Below are positions 19,712-28,625 of a DNA stretch of 64,000 nucleotides, piece by piece. The position numbers and the translations under genes are program-made. Within the stretch, counting starts at the first letter, position 1; every line of letters begins with the position of its first letter. The DNA comes from Scheffersomyces stipitis CBS 6054 (lineage: Eukaryota; Ascomycota; Pichiomycetes; Serinales; Debaryomycetaceae): assembly GCF_000209165.1 (NCBI RefSeq), contig NC_009043.1:1178001-1242000 (forward strand). The letters are read 5' to 3'. The notes under the pieces are model-generated. The model ran no database searches and had not been told where the DNA came from. It saw nothing but the letters and a program-made list of their open reading frames with translations.

Positions 19712-21841
19712 ATGGCAATCTTGACTACAGCTGATAAAGAAAAGATCAAACGTGCCGTGCCCAAGGCAAACAACAAGGTCATAGATGCTACTGTAGCCAG
19801 ATTGTACATAGCCTATCCAGATCCAACGTCATGGCAGTATACGGGATTGGTCGGTGCCATATTGTTAGTTGATGATTTGGTAGGACACACTTTCTTTTTA
19901 AAACTCGTTGACATAGTAGGAAACCGCGGAGTTTTGTGGGATCAGGAGTTATATGTTAATTTTGAGTACAATCAGGATCGGAAGTTCTTCCACACTTTTG
20001 AGATTGAAGACTGTTTGGTCGGCCTCTTGTTTGAAGATACCAACGATGCAGTTCATTTCCACAAACGTGTATCTACACGGGTCAAACACGCACTGAAACA
20101 GACTGCAAACAACAAAAATGCCATAGCCTTGAAGAAACGGTCTGGTCCCGTTGAAGTGAAGCCTGGTCCCAGAGGAGAATTCGTGGACGCCAACACGGCT
20201 CAAAGATCCAGACGGACAAAGGGAGTACTCTACTATGACGATGTACCACCTCCTGAATGGCGGTCCTTATACGCAGAGTTAGAATCGGCTGGTATCTCTG
20301 AGGATATGATCGCCGATAACAGACAATTCATCAAAGATTATATCGCCCAGCAGGGTGGCCCTCTCGTAGGTCTAGAACCGCCAGTTCCTCGGCGTTACCA
20401 GAAGAAGATCGAGCCCGTTGTAGAATCAACTCCAACGGCAACAAAATCGTCTTCTCACAAATTCTCTCGTATCGCTTCTGGTGTTTCCAGTCTGAAGAAT
20501 AATAAGGCACCGCCACCTCCACCCCCTCCTGCTGCAGCTTCGGCAGCTGAAGAATACCTGCCAGCTCCAGAGTCTTCACCTTCTCCAACTCCAGAGCCTG
20601 CCACAGAAGCTGCAAAACCTAACTCTCATCGTCTTCCTCCAATCCAAACCAACAATGCCCCTCTTCGTGTGGCTCATACCGAACTGAGTCCAGATACCGA
20701 ATCTCAATCCGAGTCTGCTTCTGCTACTCCTGTTAGCGCTACCCCACAGAGTCGTTTTAGAGTTCCTCCTTCTTCTGCTCTACCCCCTCCTACATTTCAT
20801 ACTTCTCTTCCTCCCCCAAGTTCTTTCCAAAATCAGCAGAATCAGCAGAATCAGCAATCTTTTGCTAACCAGCAACAGTCGTTCAATAATAGACCACTTC
20901 CTCAAGCACCGGGCCAAACTTCGTATGGCCAAAATGGCAATTCTGTTCACGGAGTTCCTCCTCCAGCTCCAGGAAGATTGGTGCCTCCACCACCACCAAA
21001 CAGAGGAGCAGTACCTCCTCCACCACCTAACAGAGGTGGAATGCCTCCACCTCCACCAAACAGGGGTGCCGTTCCTCCACCTCCACCTTCGAGAGTTCCT
21101 GGTCCTACACCTCCGCAAAGAACAGGTGCGCCTCCCCCACCCCCTCCTCCAAGGGCCGCTAGAGGTGCAGCTCCACCTCCTCCTCCTTCTAGAACAGCCC
21201 GTCCAGCTCAACCCCAACAACTTCCACCTCCACAGTATCATCCTCAACCTGGTCCTCCTCCTCCAGTGAGACAACCGATGCCTCCACCTCAGCAAGCGCT
21301 GCAAGTCCCTCCACCACCACCCTTTCCAGGGCAACCACAAGCTCAAATCCCCCCACCACCGCCATTTCCAGGACAAGCACAAGCACAGATCCCTCCACCA
21401 CCACCATTTCCTCCACAAACGTCCTCAGCTCCACCCCCTCCACCTCCACCTTTTCCCACTCAGCAGTTCTCTCAACCTCCACCTCCTCCACCTCTTCCTA
21501 ACATGGGTGGTGGCGGAGCTCCTCCCCCTCCTCCCCCTCCTTTGCCGGATATGGGGACTTCTTCTCCTCCAGAAGCTACAGGTGACGTCGGTAGAGATGC
21601 TCTCTTGGCATCTATCAGAGGTGCAGGTATAGGGGCTCTCAAAAAGACCGACAAGTCGCAGTTGGAGAAACCAAGTGTTCTTTTACAAGAAGCTAAGGGC
21701 CAACCTCCCGCTTCTGCAGTTTCGGCTCCGGAAGCTGCCCCTGGTCAACAAGGTAGTTTGGCCGATGCGTTGTCAGCTGCTCTCAGTAAGAGAAAAGGAA
21801 AAGTCGCTCAGAGCGACGATGAAGACGACGATGACTGGTAG
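19712..21841 (+). CDS. LAS17: WASP homologue Las17/Bee1, Arp2/3 activator
   Basis: Nucleation-promoting factor that activates Arp2/3 at endocytic actin patches. 709 residues, longer than the roughly 633 of S. cerevisiae because of an expanded proline region. Domain order: WH1/EVH1 (about 10-125), which binds the WIP homologue Vrp1; a short conserved helix region ([20 protein letters not shown]) near 175-210; a long region (about 265-620) of polyproline blocks for SH3 partners and profilin, with a QNQQNQQN tract; a WH2 actin-binding motif (about 626-650, [17 protein letters not shown]); and the C-terminal acidic tail DDEDDDDW with the conserved final Trp that contacts Arp2/3. The GTPase-binding CRIB motif of mammalian WASP is not apparent, as is usual for yeast. 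Confidence 0.97.
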   Translation: MAILTTADKEKIKRAVPKANNKVIDATVARLYIAYPDPTSWQYTGLVGAILLVDDLVGHTFFLKLVDIVGNRGVLWDQELYVNFEYNQDRKFFHTFEIEDCLVGLLFEDTNDAVHFHKRVSTRVKHALKQTANNKNAIALKKRSGPVEVKPGPRGEFVDANTAQRSRRTKGVLYYDDVPPPEWRSLYAELESAGISEDMIADNRQFIKDYIAQQGGPLVGLEPPVPRRYQKKIEPVVESTPTATKSSSHKFSRIASGVSSLKNNKAPPPPPPPAAASAAEEYLPAPESSPSPTPEPATEAAKPNSHRLPPIQTNNAPLRVAHTELSPDTESQSESASATPVSATPQSRFRVPPSSALPPPTFHTSLPPPSSFQNQQNQQNQQSFANQQQSFNNRPLPQAPGQTSYGQNGNSVHGVPPPAPGRLVPPPPPNRGAVPPPPPNRGGMPPPPPNRGAVPPPPPSRVPGPTPPQRTGAPPPPPPPRAARGAAPPPPPSRTARPAQPQQLPPPQYHPQPGPPPPVRQPMPPPQQALQVPPPPPFPGQPQAQIPPPPPFPGQAQAQIPPPPPFPPQTSSAPPPPPPPFPTQQFSQPPPPPPLPNMGGGGAPPPPPPPLPDMGTSSPPEATGDVGRDALLASIRGAGIGALKKTDKSQLEKPSVLLQEAKGQPPASAVSAPEAAPGQQGSLADALSAALSKRKGKVAQSDDEDDDDW

Positions 21842-22255
21842 AGCTAAGATATAGCTAGTGATTCAGTACTAAAGTTCTTTCAATGTAAACATATGTAAAT
21901 TTATATACTCAGCTGTAGAATAAGGAGGACAGTTAGTTATATAACTGAGGATTATTACTTGTAGACATGTTCTAGTTCTTTAATTAAGTCTTTAGTCTTC
22001 TTTAATTTCAAGAATTTTCTTTTTCATCTACTAATTATATAATTAAGAAATAGAGAAATAGATATAACGATAGTAATATTGGTATGTGTTGTAACCATAT
22101 ATCGTGATCTACAACAATCAGTTCATCTGGTCCTTTTGAAATGGGTGCAAAATATAGAATGATTCAAGCACGTGACTACAGTGCCAAAATCTAAAATTTG
22201 AATAATAGTTGAGATGGTTCAATCTTTCACTATTTTAACCGTAATTCACAAGAAA
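21842..22255. other. Intergenic region LAS17 to GCIP-like gene
   Basis: AT-rich 3' flank of LAS17, then a short promoter carrying GGGTGCAAA (22143-22151) and CACGTG (22169-22174), about 105 and 80 bases before the chosen ATG of the next gene. An earlier in-frame ATG (22214) lies in this stretch. Confidence 0.6.
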
Positions 22256-23347
22256 ATGTCCAAAACGAAAGCTGATTTGAAGGATTTGCTAGCATCATAC
22301 AAAGAGGCTGTTTTGTATTGGTCCTCTGCTTTTGAAAATGCCGAAGAATTCTCGGGGATCCAGGCAGCCAAAGTGAATAAGCCATTAGATGAGCTTCTTA
22401 AGCTTGCTAAGTTGATAAAAGCCCATACCACAAAAGTAGGAATAATTTTCAAGCCAGAAAACTTGAAAAAAGATGCAAACCCTGCCTTCACGACATTACT
22501 GAAGTTGCTGGAGACTTTAATCTTGTTAGTATCGGTAGTTGTCCAATTGAGGCCTAGTGAAATATCACAGTTATACTATGACGAGCTCTTAAAAGGCATA
22601 AAACAGCTTATGGATTCAAACAAAGAGCTTTCCCACGAGTTGACATTGATTTTTGACAGCCAGAATGATGAAAATACAGAAAATACACCATCTAAAGACT
22701 CTGACGAGATGGACAAGAGGTTGGTGTCTGTTGGGAAAATTTGGTCCAACTGTGATGTGTTGATCAGTATGATAAATAACGGGGCTTTAGCCTTATTGAC
22801 CGATAAGATAAAGCAAAGTGTGTTGTTAATTGAAGATGGCTTTGAGGAGTTTGCTGAGTGGACTGAAAATGTAGAAGAGATCGATGACGACCCATTTGGG
22901 TTCAGTGATGATGAATTTAGCGACGAGGAATCTGAAGATGATGCACATCCTCCAGTAGCCGAAGACAAAGACAATAAACTGGAAGATGATGGCGAAAACG
23001 GTGAGGATGTGGAAGAGTTGAAGAAGTTCGCGCAATTGTGGTTGAAGAAAATTGAATTGGTGAAACTTCTCATTCTGTCGTTCAAGAAATCGTTGCCCTT
23101 GTCTACTTCAGGTTCATCTATAGACTCGATTTATGCCATTCAATTTGGCCTTGTGAAGTTGATAGATAAATTCATTGTAGACTTGATGTTGGACAGAACT
23201 ATCGATGGTGAAATTGAAGAGTATACTGGGGCAATCACCAAGGAGTCTGTGAAGTTAGCTAAGCTTGCCAGAGATATCCATGCCAAAAATAACAAGAAGG
23301 CTAAATGGTATGAAGCATGGGAGACAAAGTTTCGTACCGGTTTATAG
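22256..23347 (+). CDS. GCIP/cyclin-D1-binding-protein-1-like protein
   Basis: Helical, acidic cytosolic or nuclear protein resembling the GCIP (CCNDBP1, Grap2/cyclin-D-interacting) family. The best match is the N-terminal helical bundle, with PAFTTLLKLLETLILLVSVVVQLRP typical of the family's conserved hydrophobic helix. A strongly acidic linker (DDDPFGFSDDEFSDEESEDD and following) separates it from a C-terminal helical part, also as in GCIP. I chose the ATG giving MSKTKADL, which has an A-rich leader; the in-frame ATG 14 codons earlier would add a hydrophobic MVQSFTILTVIHKK and cannot be excluded. The yeast function is unknown; the animal protein acts as a negative cell-cycle regulator. No S. 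cerevisiae counterpart comes to mind. Confidence 0.7.
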   Translation: MSKTKADLKDLLASYKEAVLYWSSAFENAEEFSGIQAAKVNKPLDELLKLAKLIKAHTTKVGIIFKPENLKKDANPAFTTLLKLLETLILLVSVVVQLRPSEISQLYYDELLKGIKQLMDSNKELSHELTLIFDSQNDENTENTPSKDSDEMDKRLVSVGKIWSNCDVLISMINNGALALLTDKIKQSVLLIEDGFEEFAEWTENVEEIDDDPFGFSDDEFSDEESEDDAHPPVAEDKDNKLEDDGENGEDVEELKKFAQLWLKKIELVKLLILSFKKSLPLSTSGSSIDSIYAIQFGLVKLIDKFIVDLMLDRTIDGEIEEYTGAITKESVKLAKLARDIHAKNNKKAKWYEAWETKFRTGL

Positions 23348-23629
23348 ACAGTATTATAATTTCACGTAGTATAATACAAGCATAGAATTAGATTACTATA
23401 ATCAATTATTGAACTATCCAATAGCTATATTTACTGTAAGCCAGCAATGCCTTAATTATATAGTGAGATAGTTCAATGCCAACATACTAATACAAATTTT
23501 ACAAACTAATTCAACATGAAGTCTACAAGACAAATTGACGTGTCTTTTACTTAAGTTATCTAGCATCTCTAAGACTTATATATGGCAAGGGTCGTCCTTT
23601 CATATCTTGCTGGACCGATTCACGGCTAG

Positions 23630-24499
23630 TCATTCAACCAAACCCAAATACTTAGCATGGTGCTTGGCATGGTCTTCCACAAAGGTAGCGATGAAGAAAT
23701 ACGAATGATCATAGCCTTCTACGATATTCAAGTCTACACCTCCTTTGTAGCCAGCATCTTTGGCAGCAGCCTCAAATATCTCTGGTTGCAACTGTTTATC
23801 TTTGTAGAAGCCGTCGCTTTTTCCTTGGTGGATCAAGATGGTAGGTTGGTTTTCGTGGCTGTACTCCTTAATCAAGTGAGTAGGATCGTATTTGTACCAG
23901 GCTTCCTTGTCTGGGCCCAAGTAGTTTCCAAAGTTTTTTTCTCCCCAAGGACAAGTCAGTGGGTTAGAAATAGGGGAAAAGGCACTGACTGATTGGTACT
24001 TTCCGGGATTCTTCAAAAATCCCGATAACGCACCAAATCCTCCCATAGAATGGCCAGTAATGGAGATTCTAGAAAAGTCTAAATCAGGGAATTGTGACGC
24101 CAATTCAGATTGCAATTCCTCGTGGACATACGAGTACATTTTGTAGTTGTTTTTCCAAGGATCAGTAGTGGCGTCAACATAGAAACCGGCACCCGTACCG
24201 AAATCCCACGAATCATCTTCTCCGGCGATGTTGGCTCCACGAGGTGAAGTGTCTGGGAATACTATGGCAAAACCGTATTTAGCTGCAAAATACTGAAAAA
24301 AGGACTTTTCGCTTGCATTGTTGGGCGTACATGTGAGTCCAGACAAATAGAGCAACACAGGAAGCTTTGTCGATTCATCTTTCTTCGAGGGTACGAAGAC
24401 ATTCACATCCATCTTAGTCTTGGTAGTAACAGAATTGTGCGACAATTTGTATAATTTTCCGCCAAATTGGGCGATTTCAGCGGTGGTGGTAAAGCTCAT
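23630..24499 (-). CDS. S-formylglutathione hydrolase (esterase D)
   Basis: Alpha/beta-hydrolase that cleaves S-formylglutathione to formate and glutathione, the second step of glutathione-dependent formaldehyde detoxification. 289 residues from the ATG giving MSFTTTAEI; the longer frame begins at a TTG. It is close to S. cerevisiae YJL068C over its length: FGGKLYKLSHNSV, LYLSGLTCTPNNASEK, KYGFAIVFPDTSPRG, SWDFGTGAGFYVDAT, the nucleophile elbow GHSMGG with Ser151, and the catalytic His265 in EGYDHSYFF. The oxyanion-side Cys in LTCTPNNASEK, conserved in the family, is present. No peroxisomal or mitochondrial signal is evident. Confidence 0.95.
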   Translation of the reverse strand: MSFTTTAEIAQFGGKLYKLSHNSVTTKTKMDVNVFVPSKKDESTKLPVLLYLSGLTCTPNNASEKSFFQYFAAKYGFAIVFPDTSPRGANIAGEDDSWDFGTGAGFYVDATTDPWKNNYKMYSYVHEELQSELASQFPDLDFSRISITGHSMGGFGALSGFLKNPGKYQSVSAFSPISNPLTCPWGEKNFGNYLGPDKEAWYKYDPTHLIKEYSHENQPTILIHQGKSDGFYKDKQLQPEIFEAAAKDAGYKGGVDLNIVEGYDHSYFFIATFVEDHAKHHAKYLGLVE

Positions 24500-24901
24500 T
24501 CTTGTGGAATCTATCGGCAAATTGGAGTTTCTGAACTAGAATCGAACAGTGAACAAAAGAAAGTTGTGAATAAACCGAGATATTTAGTATCAGGAATGGT
24601 GGAATTTAACGTCTATGTGCGCTACCATATGATAATTGGGGACTTCTTTTCCCGATTTGGAATGGCCATCCGGCTGCATGTGTACTCGAATTTGCAACCG
24701 GTAAGGATTTAGAAAGAATTATTGTTCTAGTACTTCCTCAAAAGAGTGGTAGTAAATCAATATGGAATGTAAGACTATATATAAACGAAAGCAATTGAAA
24801 GTCTGAAAATGAAAAAAAATTGTGTTGAGACGATTTGATACGAAGTTATAAGGAAATATATTAATAAGACTATTAAAGGAAAGTACAGCAAGATACTCAT
24901 T
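24500..24901. other. Intergenic region between the esterase and the MFS gene
   Basis: Promoter of the S-formylglutathione hydrolase gene and 3' flank of the MFS gene, both reading leftwards. A TATATATAAA sequence occurs near 24776. No gene seen. Confidence 0.55.
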
Positions 24902-26524
24902 CTAGAAACTAGAGTGGCCCCTGGGTTCGTAAGGGAAAAAGACTGTCAATACCCCAGCAAAGATGAACAACGCTCCACTAACAAATATAGGAGCAGAGGT
25001 GGTCAAGTCTGCGTAGATGGCAATGATAGGAGCGAACACCCCAAGCACTCTGTTGAAAGAAGCTGCCAATCCAACACCAGTCCCTCTAATCTTAGTAAAA
25101 AAGATTTCGGGCGTATAGGCATACAAGACTCCGTACATGATATTGGAAACAAATGAAAAAGCACAGTTCCAGCCCAAATTGGCATTGCTTGTCTTGGCCG
25201 TTGTAGAGCCAAACAAGAATACCCCGGTCAAGATCAACGAGACTAACAAGGTACCTTTTCTTCCGATTCTGAGTTCAACCAAGACTCCAGCAACAAGGGC
25301 CCCAGGTACACCCAACACAGCGACGATCAACGAGTTTCTGTAAGTGTCGTGTACGCTCAATGGTTTGTTTGCATCACCTCTGGTTTCAAGATAGTACGGT
25401 AAAAAGGCATTATACAAAGGGAAGGCAAGACCAATTATACCCCAGGTGAAAATGACTAATGAAGATGAGATGGCTAACTTTCTTGTAGCAAAACATTCAC
25501 GGATATGGGAGAACTTATATTTGGAAAGTTTTTCTTCAATCAAAAGGTTCTTCTTCTTCCCGTCCGGGGCAATATCTTCTCCATCAAGGTGTAAATCGTC
25601 TATAGCCTGTAAATCTGCCAACGTGATTGGACATTCTTTTCTGTTGATTTTAGCGATTCTTTCTATAGTCTCAATGGCTCTAACGTCATCGCCCCTAGCT
25701 AGGTAGAATCTGGGAGATTCGAACACTCTAAAAGCGAATCTTGCGATGAACATCAACAATGTTATGCCTCCCATGGTGAATAAGAAGTATCTCCAGCCCC
25801 AGTTGTCCTTTTTGTGACAGACATCAGAAGTATCGTCACAGGAGAAATTCGAAATAAGAGCCCAGGATATCAAATTGGCCAATATTTGTCCGAGAGCCCA
25901 CCACAGCGACATCACCGTCAAAAGCCATTGGTGGGATTTGGGCAATGCTTCCAAGAAGATGGCAGAATCGACAGGCAAATTACCACCAACACCAAAGGAC
26001 CAAAACGCATCAAACACTCCAATGGCTGCGAATGTAGGAGAGCTTCCTGCTACTACAGCAAAGATTCCGGTGATCAAGAACGTCAAGTTGAATGCCCATC
26101 TTCTGCCAATTATATCACTGGAAAGTGACCATACAAGGGCGCCGGCAAGCAAACCTAAGTTCTGGGCCAATGTGAGGTAGGGAGCTTTACCGATTGGAGC
26201 ATGCACTCCATCTACTTCGTTCAATCTACCAAGAATTAACCCCGTAGCAATGGGCCAGGCATTATCTGATAGCCAACCGAATCCAGCCACAAAGAAAAGT
26301 CCATATTGGTACCTTCCGAATCCAATTTCGTTTATGGCATCAGCAAGTATCTTTGATTTGGCCAAATAGCTCTTGTTACTCTCATCGACATCGTAGAGCT
26401 CTCCTTCTAAGAAGCTAGAAACATCTGACTCCTTTGTTATCTGAACTGCTAAGGGCTTCTCGTCCTTAGTCGCTTCTTCGGTCGCGTCATAGGCTTCCGC
26501 CTTTTTATTGTCTGTGTCTGACAT
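24902..26524 (-). CDS. SVOP-like major facilitator superfamily transporter
   Basis: 540 residues: a 75-residue hydrophilic, acidic N-terminus followed by about 12 membrane segments. The region after the first helix, INEIGFGRYQYGLFFVAGFGW with LSDNAW following, is the typical entry of the SVOP/SV2-like branch of the MFS. The loop after the second helix carries SSDIIGRRWAFN, the MFS DxxGRR motif, and FRVFESPRFYLARG follows helix 6, as in sugar-porter relatives. A large cytosolic loop (about 295-345) lies between the two halves, and EIFFTKIRGTG resembles the second-half PEIFPTxxRG motif. The substrate is unknown; these fungal proteins are often annotated as sugar or organic-acid transporters without proof. 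Confidence 0.85.
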   Translation of the reverse strand: MSDTDNKKAEAYDATEEATKDEKPLAVQITKESDVSSFLEGELYDVDESNKSYLAKSKILADAINEIGFGRYQYGLFFVAGFGWLSDNAWPIATGLILGRLNEVDGVHAPIGKAPYLTLAQNLGLLAGALVWSLSSDIIGRRWAFNLTFLITGIFAVVAGSSPTFAAIGVFDAFWSFGVGGNLPVDSAIFLEALPKSHQWLLTVMSLWWALGQILANLISWALISNFSCDDTSDVCHKKDNWGWRYFLFTMGGITLLMFIARFAFRVFESPRFYLARGDDVRAIETIERIAKINRKECPITLADLQAIDDLHLDGEDIAPDGKKKNLLIEEKLSKYKFSHIRECFATRKLAISSSLVIFTWGIIGLAFPLYNAFLPYYLETRGDANKPLSVHDTYRNSLIVAVLGVPGALVAGVLVELRIGRKGTLLVSLILTGVFLFGSTTAKTSNANLGWNCAFSFVSNIMYGVLYAYTPEIFFTKIRGTGVGLAASFNRVLGVFAPIIAIYADLTTSAPIFVSGALFIFAGVLTVFFPYEPRGHSSF

Positions 26525-27558
26525 CTCAAATTAGTATTTGTAAGCGGAGAGATAATTATACTGGATATTCTGAGAACCTGTGAATATAGGCATAGGCAAC
26601 CTTAACCAATATCCAAGAGTCCATACAGTTTGTAACTACTGTTAGCAAAATGGGGCCCTAACGAAAAAAGTGGAAAAAACGATCCTTTAGTAGTCCTAAT
26701 CTAGGAACAATTACGAAATGGCATCTCCATCTGGTTTGAACAAAAGTCCGGCATTAAGTCTTAATTTATTAAAGGATCCACTCCTCGGTGTAGAATATGC
26801 TTTTTAGCACAATTGCCGTGCAAACCATATTCACATTATCTGTATGCGCAACTATAATGACGTACTTCTACAGCATAATATTCTTCTGGTGCAGTATGCA
26901 GCTTGACAAGTTCTGCAAGTGGAGAAAATTAATCTGACTGTGGCTGGTCTGGACACAACTCCAAGCGGAGTGACTATTGTGGATCCTGAAAGTTATAGCG
27001 CAATCGCAGCAAGAATGCAAGAATACCATATGAAGACGCTGGAAAGTGGTACAAAACCTAAAATCAGAATCACAAAACATAGACTCTACATTCAGTTACA
27101 TTCTTCGGTAGTCGTTCATGGGCGGGTGTCTACTTGAACATTTTTCCATTGCTCTTCCAGAATGCCTAAAAGCACTTTCCCAAACTCACAATGAAGGCTT
27201 TGGTTGCAATTATTTCGAAATAGCACGTTCAAATGGTGAACTCTAGAGATATTGCCTGTTTGGGGCCGAACTCGCGAGATTTTGGCCTTTTTTTGAGCTT
27301 TTACGAGCCCACAGTTACAACCTCAGTTTTAGCATCTGGTTTGTCACCAAAAGCGGAATAATTCCACAATTCACTATATGCCACTCAGTTAACGGCGTAT
27401 TCCGGTTCTACTCAAGTACCACTTTATCTACTTCCAAACTTCTTCCAATCGTTTGCACTCTAATTGGCTACCCACCTCTCTTACGTGAACTTTACGTTTA
27501 TTTTTTAGCCTTATCTTCGGCGAGAAAAATCCTTGCAGCAAAATTGTTCCTATCTAAA
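26525..27558. other. Intergenic region between the MFS gene and the UPF0643-like gene
   Basis: Promoter of the MFS gene (left) and 3' flank of the UPF0643-like gene (right). Two overlapping short frames at 26797-26937 and 26907-27137 look protein-like but have no ATG start for the second and no workable splice; see rejected items. The rest is AT-rich without features. Confidence 0.5.
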
Positions 27559-28227
27559 CTATGCCACTCTATTGAAGTTGTATGACGCTATGTCTTTTTC
27601 TATGATCAACTCGTACTCCTCTACCTGCCAGTGTTCGAACCACAGTCGGACAGCCTTCATTCCCAGCCTATGGGCTTCACCACCTCCCCCATTTTTTGCA
27701 TGCTGTTTGCTCACCCACCAACAGGTTGCAAGATTCTGGCCGTGAACATCGTCTGGAGTTCCAAACCAATATTTCAAGAGCCCTCCAGATACGTTGGCTT
27801 CTATATGGGAATCATTGTCTACTTTTGCTAGAAACTGTCTCTTCTCTGCGGAAGCTTGGACTTCCGCGTACAAAATTGATCTGAATGCAATGACGTAAAG
27901 TGTAGTTTTGGGAAAATCCACTTGTAGTTGTTTGGAGTAATCCTTCGCAAGCTCGATCACTTCAGAGATGTTGAACGCTTCCTGGTAGGGATCGAAAGCA
28001 TACTTCTCCGTAACCGGTTGGAAAGACTGTAATGCCAAAGCGAGCACTTTGTAAGGCTCTTCAAGGGTTTTCAAATCCAACCAGTGGCTCTTATCGTAGT
28101 AAGGAGACGATCTGATCTCAACAACATCTCTAACATCCAAATGCCTTTTCTTATGGTCGTGGACTGGAACTAGCAAATCCTGGTCGTCTTCAATAGTGGC
28201 AGTTGCTTGTCTGGTGTGTGGAGCCAT
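27559..28227 (-). CDS. Conserved fungal protein of the UPF0643 type
   Basis: 222 residues from the ATG giving MAPHTRQ; the longer frame starts at TTG. The pattern WLDLKTLEEPYKVLALAL...DPYQEAFN...TLYVIAFRSIL...SGGLLKYWFGTPDD...NLATCWWVSKQHAKNGG...GGEAHRLGMKAVR matches my recollection of the fungal UPF0643 family (for example S. pombe SPBPB2B2.08), whose molecular function is not known. The compact GGLLKYWFG/NLATC core with conserved Trp and His resembles a small ligand-binding or acyltransferase-like fold, but that is only an impression. There is no signal peptide or membrane helix. It lies upstream of nothing obviously related functionally. Confidence 0.7.
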   Translation of the reverse strand: MAPHTRQATATIEDDQDLLVPVHDHKKRHLDVRDVVEIRSSPYYDKSHWLDLKTLEEPYKVLALALQSFQPVTEKYAFDPYQEAFNISEVIELAKDYSKQLQVDFPKTTLYVIAFRSILYAEVQASAEKRQFLAKVDNDSHIEANVSGGLLKYWFGTPDDVHGQNLATCWWVSKQHAKNGGGGEAHRLGMKAVRLWFEHWQVEEYELIIEKDIASYNFNRVA

Positions 28228-28625
28228 ATTGCTATTGAACAAAATGTGATTGAGAGGGCAAGGAAAAGAACATATTTTGTAAGAAGGCCATCAGCTGTTG
28301 AAGCTGGAAACCACAGCAAACTCCCACCCTACCGGACCATTTCTAGCTTTCCCATTCCAAACAGCGAAGGCTGCAACTCTACAGCCACAATGGCTCAAGT
28401 TTGCAGTACTTTCTTGTTCCACAAAGCCGCGGAACAATCGAGCAATCCTGAGTATCTTCCACTCGTAAGAAGGTGCCACATCGGGAAGTTAGTTCCTGTA
28501 GCAGAAACAATTAGTGCACTATAGTATATAATAATAGAATACTAAATAAATATAGCAAATATTAGCTACTGGGAATTGCTCCTGCAATCATGAATTAGCA
28601 ATCGTTGACCTTTTATTGGGCGATA
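28228..28625. other. Intergenic region between the UPF0643-like and phospholipase B genes
   Basis: Promoter of the UPF0643-like gene and AT-rich 3' end of the phospholipase gene. Nothing else seen. Confidence 0.55.

Noticed and set aside
26797..27137. Two overlapping short frames (an ATG frame ending at 26937 and a longer one to 27137) that might be exons of one gene
   Set aside because: A 53-base intron from GTATGC to GCAG would restore the right frame, but a TGA at 26904-26906 blocks the joined frame, and there is no good branch point. The second frame has no ATG near its start.
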